From NCBI GenBank assembly GCA_902495025.1, contig CABUWB010000038.1, positions 1-10,835 on the forward strand: DNA of 10,835 bases. The letters are read 5' to 3'. The translations under genes were made by a program, and so were the position numbers. Origin of the DNA: an uncultured Eubacteriales bacterium (GTDB lineage Bacteria; Bacillota; Clostridia; Lachnospirales; CAG-274). The notes under the pieces were generated by a model. It was not told where the DNA came from and ran no database searches. It saw only the letters and a list, made by a program, of their open reading frames with translations. Below, piece after piece: positions 1 to 4,266 of this stretch. The stretch's first letter is position 1, and each line of letters opens with the position of its first letter.

Positions 1-1345
1 CACGCTCCATTTCATCATACATTTCCTCTATTGTTTCGGCATGGTCAGGTCGTTTCAGCAGCTCCTTCATTTTCAGCCTTGTGATATTTTTAAGCTGACG
101 TTTTGCCGTTTCAAGCTCTGTTTCCAGTTTGTCAATAGTGCCTGTGTTCTTTTTTAAATATACAGGCTCATCTTTAATAGCCTTTTCCAGCTCCCTAATC
201 ATATCTGCCGAGTTTTCCTTTATCATGCTTATATAGCTTTTAAGCAGCATATCAAGCATATCAACCCTTGTATGATGCGAGGTACAGCCTTTTTTGCCTC
301 TCCTGTGATATGTTCCGCATACATAGGCAGGCGCAATATCGGGTCTGCTCATGGAAAACATAGGACTGCCGCAGTCTCCACAGCATAAAAAGCCGGAATA
401 GCTTGTATTGTATTTTTTAACACCCCTGTAATTGGAGCTGGTGCGCTTTTTAAGCTGTGCCTGCGCCGTTGCAAATACCTTTTCATCAACAATAGGCTCG
501 TGGTTTTTTTCAAACACTATATGCTCACTGTCAGCGTTTTTAATATCCGAGCCATTTATCTTTGCACGTTTATACTTACCCTGGCGCAAAGTACCAATGT
601 AAAAGTCATTTTCAATTATTCCCTGGATAGTAATAATGCTCCATTCGGGACGGGCAATTATCTTGTTTTCAATACCAAGTGCCTCTTTTCTTGCCTTTTC
701 ACGCATACGGGGCGTCGGTATTTTATTATCTGTCAGATAATTGGCTATCCTTTTGTAGCCCCAGCCCTTATTGTAAAGGTCAAATATCTCTCTTACAACC
801 TCTGCGGCAGGCTCATCAACCTCAAAGGTCATTTTTTTGCTGTCAGTTATCACATATCCGTATGGTACAGAGCATATCCACTTGCCGTCGGATTGTCTGC
901 GGCGTATAACATTTTTAACCTTTTTGCTGGTGTCCGTTACAGGCATTTCATTTATAAGAAAACGGAACTGTATTGCTGTCCAGTCATCGTATGTGGGATA
1001 ATCTATACCGTCACCTATGGAGATAATGCGTACACCCGCATCACGTAAATCCTCCAGCTCAACAAGTCCCTTGCTGTTGCGGCGCGAAAAACGGCTGAAG
1101 TCCTTTATAATCAGTATTTTATACTCACCACTCATCAGCTTGCACCTGAGCTGCTGGTATTCCTCCCTCTGCTCAAAGGTGTAGCCTGAACGGTCTCTGT
1201 CACAGTAAAAATCAAGCCTTGCGCCAGGAAATGTCCTCAAAACGTAATCCTCAATTATAGATTTCTGGTTTTCAATACTCGTGTTGTCCCTGTCCATTTC
1301 CTCATCAACAGAAATACGGCAGTACCCAGCAATATTGTATGCCAT
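1..1345 (-). CDS. large serine site-specific recombinase, C-terminus beyond the window
   Basis: This gene runs off the left edge: 448 codons are visible, starting at ATG 1345-1343 with GGAGG seven bases upstream. The order of domains is that of large serine recombinases, which cut and rejoin DNA at two att sites to integrate or excise an element. Residues 4-150 form the resolvase catalytic domain, with the Y8-x-R10-x-S12 motif (GYCRISVDEE) giving the nucleophile S12, and the arginine motif DFSRFSRR at 82-89. Residues about 160-290 match the 'Recombinase' DNA-binding domain. A zinc beta-ribbon follows with C322, C325, C343 and C354. Residues about 380-448 look like a charged coiled coil. The family is usually around 500-560 aa, so roughly 50-100 residues are probably missing. 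All visible catalytic residues are present, so it looks functional. It may be the integrase of the element in this window, but that link is inferred. Confidence 0.95.
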   Translation of the reverse strand, partial: MAYNIAGYCRISVDEEMDRDNTSIENQKSIIEDYVLRTFPGARLDFYCDRDRSGYTFEQREEYQQLRCKLMSGEYKILIIKDFSRFSRRNSKGLVELEDLRDAGVRIISIGDGIDYPTYDDWTAIQFRFLINEMPVTDTSKKVKNVIRRRQSDGKWICSVPYGYVITDSKKMTFEVDEPAAEVVREIFDLYNKGWGYKRIANYLTDNKIPTPRMREKARKEALGIENKIIARPEWSIITIQGIIENDFYIGTLRQGKYKRAKINGSDIKNADSEHIVFEKNHEPIVDEKVFATAQAQLKKRTSSNYRGVKKYNTSYSGFLCCGDCGSPMFSMSRPDIAPAYVCGTYHRRGKKGCTSHHTRVDMLDMLLKSYISMIKENSADMIRELEKAIKDEPVYLKKNTGTIDKLETELETAKRQLKNITRLKMKELLKRPDHAETIEEMYDEMER

Positions 1346-1375
1346 AAGAATACCTCCACACTATTTATTGATAAC

Positions 1376-1404
1376 ATTGTAGCACTGTTTCAGGTATATT
1401 GCAA
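1376..1404 (-). promoter_or_regulatory. sigma-A type promoter of the recombinase gene
   Basis: Read on the minus strand, TTGCAA (1404-1399) is followed after exactly 17 bases by TACAAT (1381-1376), placing transcription start near 1369, about 25 bases before the recombinase ATG. The -35 box sits inside a perfect 12-bp palindrome, ATATTGCAATAT (1396-1407), a possible operator. No experimental evidence is visible. Confidence 0.65.
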
Positions 1405-1451
1405 TATGTAAAATTTGAAAATAAAACTACTAATTCTCTATTAAAAACAAT

Positions 1452-1502
1452 AAAAAGCGGCAACAGAACCGACCTTTATGAGGCGGTGCTGCTACCGCTT
1501 TC
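1452..1502. terminator. imperfect hairpin terminator, probably bidirectional
   Basis: AAAGCGG (1454-1460) pairs with CCGCTTT (1495-1501). Inside, CAG pairs with CTG, ACCG with CGGT and CCT with AGG, closing a TTATG loop at 1476-1480 with small internal loops. A T-rich run follows on both strands: TTTCTTATTTATTTTT on plus, and TTTTTATTGTTTTTAA on minus. It starts right after the stop codon of the last gene in the DUF3990 operon and probably ends that transcript. It also insulates the recombinase promoter. Confidence 0.7.
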
Positions 1503-1718
1503 TTATTTATTTTTCTCTTGATATTCCATCTTTAACTCGTCTGCGAGGTATTCATCGCTCATGCAGTGCATATCGGAAACACCGTCATGCACCAAGCGGT
1601 AAACCTCGGAGCGATAGAAAAAATCCAATGCACTATTCAGCGAAATGCCCACCTTTTCGGCAAAGCATTCAATCACACGTGAATACTTTTTCTGGAGTAA
1701 TATTGGGTTTGCGTTCAT
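1503..1718 (-). CDS. small DUF3791-like protein, third gene of the DUF3990 operon
   Basis: A 71-aa protein, mostly helical and acidic at the C-terminus, with no signal peptide or membrane segment. The pattern 'SLNSALDFFYRSEVYRLVHDG' followed by 'MHCMSDEYLADEL' resembles small proteins that accompany DUF3990 genes in Firmicutes and are often labelled DUF3791. I recognise the arrangement more surely than the family name. Its ATG overlaps the stop of the DUF3990 gene by 4 bases (ATGA), so translation is probably coupled. Function is unknown. By position it is a candidate antitoxin or accessory partner of the ADP-ribosyltransferase-like protein. The terminator at 1452-1502 follows directly. Confidence 0.8.
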   Translation of the reverse strand: MNANPILLQKKYSRVIECFAEKVGISLNSALDFFYRSEVYRLVHDGVSDMHCMSDEYLADELKMEYQEKNK

Positions 1719-2185
1719 ACCTTCTCGCTCCTTTCAAAGTGCAGATACTCCAGCGCCTTTTCGGTGCGGAAACACATCTGCAAATTCGGCTTTTCATAAC
1801 GCAGGCGGTTGATTGCTTCTGTCTTGTCAATCAGTCCGTCAAAGAACAACTCCACCGTATTAAACACCTTGTCGTTTGCCACGCCGCCAATGACAAGGTC
1901 GTAATCAGTGTTGTCTTTTCCGCTGCGACAGTTAAGAATAAAGTCCAGCCATGCTTCGGAATATGAGTCATATTTCAAGACCTTAAGTGATTCGTATGCG
2001 CTCTCATCAAAGTCATAGCAGGATATAATTCCTTCCCTGCCACGACGCTTAAATTTTCCGCACCATTTTGTTGCATGCTCATACAGCGGCGTTGTATAGA
2101 AACCAAGACCGAAGTCCACGTTTGCTCTGGAGTGCTTTAAGTCCGGCTTTGTGATTTCCAGATAGGAACCGTGGTATAGGGTCAT
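1715..2185 (-). CDS. DUF3990 family protein, ADP-ribosyltransferase-like
   Basis: A 156-aa protein matching my memory of DUF3990 over its whole length. It has an N-terminal LYHGS (H5), FGLGFYTT (Y30), and a C-terminal NLQMCFRTEKALEYL (Q136). DUF3990 belongs to the ADP-ribosyltransferase superfamily, whose H-Y-[E/Q] class uses a His and a Tyr to hold NAD and a third acidic or Gln residue for catalysis. H5 and Y30 fit the first two, while Q136 as the third is my inference. The target is unknown: protein, RNA or DNA are all possible. It has no secretion signal, so it would act in the cytoplasm. It lies between two small DUF3791-type genes with 4-base overlaps at both ends, as in toxin-antitoxin operons. 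It may instead be a non-toxic regulatory enzyme. Confidence 0.85.
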   Translation of the reverse strand: MTLYHGSYLEITKPDLKHSRANVDFGLGFYTTPLYEHATKWCGKFKRRGREGIISCYDFDESAYESLKVLKYDSYSEAWLDFILNCRSGKDNTDYDLVIGGVANDKVFNTVELFFDGLIDKTEAINRLRYEKPNLQMCFRTEKALEYLHFERSEKV

Positions 2186-2421
2186 ACGGTTACACCTCTT
2201 TCCTGCATCAGTTCAATGATGTCGTTTACGATATATTCCTTACTCTGCGTGTGAAGGGCTTCGTACTCAGGCACAATGTATCCATTCAAAATGTCGCTCT
2301 TATCCGTGAATGCCTTATACACAGCCTCAGCACCCACACCTAGTTTCATAGCAACATTTTCTATGCAAAACACAGCAAACTCAAGCTCTTTGGAGTTGTT
2401 GATTGTTTCGGTTATAGCCAT
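2182..2421 (-). CDS. DUF3791 family small protein, first gene of the DUF3990 operon
   Basis: A 79-aa protein with the DUF3791 pattern: 'ELEFAVFCIENVAMKLG' near the start, then 'ILNGYIVPEYEALHTQ' and 'KEYIVNDIIELM' near the end. It is small, soluble and helical. DUF3791 proteins have no established biochemical function but recur beside DUF3990 genes, hence the antitoxin or partner guess. The start is fixed by GGGAGG nine bases upstream of ATG 2421-2419, with another AGG closer in. Its end overlaps the DUF3990 start by 4 bases. As first gene of the operon it lies about 27 bases downstream of the predicted transcription start, leaving a short leader. Confidence 0.85.
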   Translation of the reverse strand: MAITETINNSKELEFAVFCIENVAMKLGVGAEAVYKAFTDKSDILNGYIVPEYEALHTQSKEYIVNDIIELMQERGVTV

Positions 2422-2452
2422 CCTTTTGCGCCTCCCTCTCCGATGTTTTTAG

Positions 2453-2483
2453 TTATTATACCATAATCGCAACAAAAACAAGG
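2453..2483 (-). promoter_or_regulatory. promoter of the DUF3791-DUF3990 operon, inside repeat copy 1
   Basis: On the minus strand, TATGGTATAAT gives an extended -10 (TGG then TATAAT at 2460-2455). A TTG-type -35 (CTTGTT or TTGTTT) lies 15-16 bases further upstream. The start would be near 2448. The same block recurs at 2616-2646 and, inverted and with a damaged -10, at 2495-2514. The -10 lies at the foot of the 2459-2514 hairpin, so extrusion of that hairpin would compete with RNA polymerase. Confidence 0.55.
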
Positions 2484-2514
2484 CTATTAGGCTTTGTTTT
2501 TGCAGATTATGGTA
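2459..2514. repeat. imperfect long hairpin formed by repeat copies 1 and 2
   Basis: TACCATAATC (2459-2468) pairs perfectly with GATTATGGTA (2505-2514). GCA (2469-2471) pairs with TGC (2501-2503) after one bulged A. Further in, ACAAAAACAA-type sequence faces TTGTTTTT around a loop that contains GGCTATTAGGCT. It arises because one copy of a promoter-bearing repeat lies opposite an inverted copy. Confidence 0.7.
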
Positions 2515-2519
2515 CGAAG

Positions 2520-2540
2520 CAGGTCAACTTTGTTGACCTG
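2520..2540. repeat. perfect 9-bp hairpin with a three-base loop
   Basis: CAGGTCAAC (2520-2528), loop TTT, GTTGACCTG (2532-2540). No T-tract follows on either strand, so it is not an ordinary terminator. It lies between the long hairpin and the first cloverleaf, six bases from the latter, and has the same tight-loop style as cloverleaf arm 1. Confidence 0.8.
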
Positions 2541-2546
2541 TGAGTA

Positions 2547-2624
2547 GTATAATGCAAAAGCTATGCTTTTGCGGAGAATCAGCCGACAGGCTGAGGCTCC
2601 TAAACACTTATGTGTTTATTATAC
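2547..2624. other. cloverleaf element 1: closing stem plus three abutting hairpins, 78 nt
   Basis: The closing stem is GTATAAT (2547-2553) with ATTATAC (2618-2624). Arm 1 is GCAAAAGC-TAT-GCTTTTGC (2554-2572). Arm 2 (2573-2600) has GGAG/CTCC, a tandem AA/GG mismatch, then TCAGCC-GACA-GGCTGA. Arm 3 is TAAACAC-TTAT-GTGTTTA (2601-2618). The arms abut with no spacer, giving a four-way junction with essentially no free bases; only A2618 could pair in either of two stems. The helices form on either strand, so RNA on one strand or a DNA cruciform are both possible. It is not a tRNA: the loops are 3-4 nt and there is no T-loop consensus. A matching element lies at 2837-2914. Confidence 0.8.
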
Positions 2625-2646
2625 CATATCCGCAAAGAAAACACAA
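2616..2646 (-). promoter_or_regulatory. second promoter-like repeat (copy 3), pointing through cloverleaf 1
   Basis: On the minus strand, TTGTGT (2646-2641), 17 bases, then TATAAT (2623-2618) preceded by TGG, an extended -10. The match in TATGGTATAATAA and the flanking GCGGA/AAAACA sequence to the 2453-2480 copy shows the two are repeats. Transcription would begin near 2611, inside arm 3 of cloverleaf 1, and run through arms 2 and 1 and the 2520-2540 hairpin toward the DUF3791 operon. Activity is unproven, and the overlap with the cloverleaf closing stem suggests mutual exclusion. Confidence 0.45.
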
Positions 2647-2680
2647 TTTTTGTTATTTTTATTTAATTAAATTTTCGTTG

Positions 2681-2836
2681 TTATACAACAACCTCTACAA
2701 TAGTCTTACCATTAACCTCAATGGTCTTAATACCAGCCTCTTTGTTTTTATTAAAGTTAAAGCAAAGAAGATAGCCTTTATCAACTCCATAATAGCTTAA
2801 ATAATCAGCAAGCTGTTTTTCGCCTCTGCAATGATA
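2681..2836 (-). pseudogene. C-terminal remnant of an AAA-ATPase-like / PD-(D/E)XK (DUF1703-type) protein
   Basis: Read on the minus strand, an open frame ends at TAA 2683-2681 and encodes 'YHCRGEKQLADYLSYY', then 'KGYLLCFNFNKNKEAG', then 'GKTIVEVVV'. This is very like the extreme C-terminus of the large ATPase proteins carrying a C-terminal PD-(D/E)XK nuclease-like domain (PDDEXK_9, DUF1703 group) that are common in gut Clostridia and Bacteroidetes. Only about 50 residues of a normally 500-plus-aa protein remain. There is no start codon or ribosome binding site, and the ATPase and nuclease motifs are gone. Homology stops where cloverleaf 2 begins (2837), and the frame meets a stop at 2858-2860 within it. 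The family call is from memory of the pattern. Confidence 0.6.
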
Positions 2837-2914
2837 AGTTATATTATCGTAACAAAGTTACGATTGTGTCTTGCTAAAGCAAGCCACAGATTTACTGCGT
2901 AAATCAATATAACT
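2837..2914. other. cloverleaf element 2: closing stem plus three abutting hairpins, 78 nt
   Basis: The closing stem is AGTTATATT (2837-2845) with AATATAACT (2906-2914), nine perfect pairs. Arm 1 is ATCGTAAC-AAA-GTTACGAT (2846-2864). Arm 2 is TGTG-T-CTTGC-TAAA-GCAAG-C-CACA (2865-2888), with one T/C mismatch. Arm 3 is GATTTAC-TGC-GTAAATC (2889-2905). Every base outside the three loops and the one mismatch is paired, and the four helices meet with no free junction bases. Order, arm sizes and total length match element 1 (2547-2624), while the stem sequences differ. It lies downstream of a terminator and breaks a gene remnant. Confidence 0.82.
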
Positions 2915-2939
2915 AACCTTAAGGCAAGCCTAAAGGCAA

Positions 2940-2972
2940 AAAAATAAGTCCGACATTTAAGGACTTATTTTT
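2940..2972. terminator. strong intrinsic terminator, bidirectional in form
   Basis: AAAAATAAGTCC (2940-2951) pairs perfectly with GGACTTATTTTT (2961-2972) around a 9-base loop. Runs of A and T at both feet supply a U-tract on either strand. It starts two bases after the stop codon of the 81-aa gene (2974-2976) and so most likely ends that minus-strand transcript. Confidence 0.85.
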
Positions 2973-2973
2973 A

Positions 2974-3219
2974 TTATATTGCTTTATTAGGTTCTCCATA
3001 CTGCGTTCGGTATTTATTATGCCTTAGTAGGGCGGCTGTCCATTCCGCAGCCGCCTCATTTCCCGAATAAAATACTGCAACCTGATATTGTTTGCCGTTG
3101 TATTTCTCGTAAATCTCCTTAAGTTTCTGCTGTGTCTTCTCTGTGCCACTCTCCGCATTGGTGAGCCAGACACAGACAAGCTCTCTTTTTTTATTGTATG
3201 AAATTTTACTTATACGCAT
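2974..3219 (-). CDS. small conserved-looking protein of unknown function, 81 aa
   Basis: I chose ATG 3219-3217 because AAGGAGG lies at the right distance upstream; an in-frame GTG at 3228 overlaps that ribosome binding site and is unlikely to be used. The protein starts MRISKISYNKKRELVCVW and has 'YQVAVFYSG' in the middle and 'WTAALLRHNKYR' near the end. This is a beta-alpha-beta-like pattern without signal peptide or membrane segment. I recall similar small proteins ('...VAVFxSG...LLxxNR...') beside clostridial conjugative and mobilizable elements, with no assigned function. It is a single-gene unit: the terminator at 2940-2972 closes it, and about 180 bp of AT-rich regulatory-looking DNA precede it. 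Confidence 0.85.
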   Translation of the reverse strand: MRISKISYNKKRELVCVWLTNAESGTEKTQQKLKEIYEKYNGKQYQVAVFYSGNEAAAEWTAALLRHNKYRTQYGEPNKAI

Positions 3220-3251
3220 CAGGCTCACCTCCTTATAAATTATAATTAACA

Positions 3252-3270
3252 GTATAAGTTAACTTTATAC
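3252..3270. promoter_or_regulatory. near-palindrome upstream of the 81-aa gene, possible operator
   Basis: GTATAAGTTAACTTTATAC has GTATAA and TTATAC arms around GTTAAC, off-centre by one base. It lies 33-51 bases upstream of the 81-aa ATG, where a promoter should be. Candidate -10 boxes (TATACT, TATAAT on the minus strand) lie within or beside it, but no convincing -35 is at standard spacing. Part of it (TTAACTTTATA) recurs at 5960-5970, before the ATPase gene. Confidence 0.35.
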
Positions 3271-3323
3271 ATTACATAAATAATATATATTTTCATCGAA
3301 AAACTTTACTGATATTTAATGTA

Positions 3324-3359
3324 TAAACACATAACGTAACACTTGCAGTAACACTTATT
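3324..3359. repeat. three 12-bp iteron-like direct repeats
   Basis: TAAACACATAAC, GTAACACTTGCA and GTAACACTTATT follow one another without gaps. Copies 2 and 3 share nine identical bases (GTAACACTT), and copy 1 keeps TAA-CACNT. The spacing, just over one helical turn, fits a protein binding array such as plasmid iterons or a repressor operator. They lie in AT-rich DNA next to replication-type genes. Confidence 0.45.
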
Positions 3360-3399
3360 TTTTCTAAAGGTCATCCCTTGATTAGTCACAAAGGCGCAT

Positions 3400-4266
3400 T
3401 TATAGGCGAATCTTACTAGCCCAATCATGCTTATTACACTTTTTCACCTTTTTTGATTTATGCGTTACATCTGTTGCATCATCTTCGTCATACTCATAAT
3501 ATGTATAAGGGTTTTCATAATAATCATACGCCCAACCATTGTCGAACAATTCCTTCGACATATGGAGCTCAAGTAATCGATTGTACTCAAGATAAGTATA
3601 CACGCTATACCAGTTATTAAGCTCGGGAAGGTTATCAATTATTCCTTTATCGACACAGTTATTTTTTAATATAAGCATGTAATAGCTTATACGCGCAGAG
3701 TCAGCAGGTGTCCCTCTGCGTTGTGCTTCTGTCTCCAATGCTTTAAGTGCTTTGTAAATTTGAGGCGCCTCAAAATTTCGGAAATTATATACTTTCCTAC
3801 CCTGATATAGTACCTTTTCAGCAAAACTACTTTCAATAGAATTAACCATGTTACCATAAGCCATAACAATATGAGGCGCTACTTCTTTTTTATAACCAAG
3901 AGAATATATAAATTCCATTATGCGACCAATCCACAAATTTGATGTATGATTGTTAAATTTCAACGGACCCTTACCCTCTTGATTTCCATAACCTTCAGCA
4001 ACAAACTTTAAAAAGCTACCATCTATCAATAAAGGATTATCCGTCATTAATTTATATGCATCTTCCCAGTAACATTCCTCATGCGTTTCAGCTGCAATTA
4101 TAATACAACGTTTAAGACGCTCATCATCTGAAGATAGCGACAAATAGCCTCTAATTGCAGCTTCATATAAAATACAGTTACAGTTCTCATTACAGCTTGC
4201 GTATTCATTCCAGCCTTTTCCAAAGCAATGCTCATTTAAATTTGTAATCATCTTCTGATCAATCAT
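3400..4266 (-). CDS. unknown 288-aa protein, downstream partner of the ATPase gene
   Basis: I do not recognise this protein. ATG 4266-4264 is preceded by AGGAGG at nine bases; a more distal in-frame TTG (4284) lies on top of that site and is rejected. It overlaps the ATPase stop codon by 8 bases (4259-4266), so the two are translationally coupled and probably act together. Features include a cysteine cluster C25-x3-C29-x-C31 with C14 and C54 nearby, which could bind metal, a mainly helical body rich in Tyr and aromatic residues, a strongly acidic and tyrosine-rich stretch at about 247-263, then a lysine-rich tail (268-286). No signal peptide or membrane span is seen. It might be a replication accessory or loader protein, by context only. 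Confidence 0.85.
   Translation of the reverse strand: MIDQKMITNLNEHCFGKGWNEYASCNENCNCILYEAAIRGYLSLSSDDERLKRCIIIAAETHEECYWEDAYKLMTDNPLLIDGSFLKFVAEGYGNQEGKGPLKFNNHTSNLWIGRIMEFIYSLGYKKEVAPHIVMAYGNMVNSIESSFAEKVLYQGRKVYNFRNFEAPQIYKALKALETEAQRRGTPADSARISYYMLILKNNCVDKGIIDNLPELNNWYSVYTYLEYNRLLELHMSKELFDNGWAYDYYENPYTYYEYDEDDATDVTHKSKKVKKCNKHDWASKIRL

Noticed and set aside
500..1048. A 182-aa plus-strand open frame
   Set aside because: It is antisense to the serine recombinase, whose motifs are clear, and shows no family pattern of its own.
1346..1451. An attachment site beside the recombinase gene
   Set aside because: This stretch is explained by the recombinase promoter and its 12-bp palindrome. 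The att site cannot be placed without the other element end or an empty target, and the recombinase 3' side is outside the window.
1478..1966. A 162-aa plus-strand open frame
   Set aside because: It is antisense to the DUF3791-like and DUF3990 genes, which have good starts, overlaps and family patterns.
2533..2553. TTGACC followed by TATAAT as a plus-strand promoter
   Set aside because: The spacing is only 9 bases, far from the needed 16-18, and both boxes are parts of stems.
2459..2640. The hairpin block as a CRISPR array
   Set aside because: The hairpins differ in sequence, there is no constant direct repeat with regular spacers, and no cas gene is in view.
2540..2800. An 86-aa plus-strand open frame across cloverleaf 1 and the remnant
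   Set aside because: It has no ribosome binding site, reads through repeat structure and is antisense to the recognisable C-terminal remnant.
2547..2914. The two cloverleafs as tRNA genes or tRNA-like genes
   Set aside because: Loops are 3-4 nt instead of 7-9, there is no GTTC-type T-loop sequence, no D-arm features, no junction spacers and no plausible anticodon loop.
3343..3399. A terminator after the 288-aa gene
   Set aside because: Only 4-bp stems are found near a short T-run on the minus strand, too weak to call.
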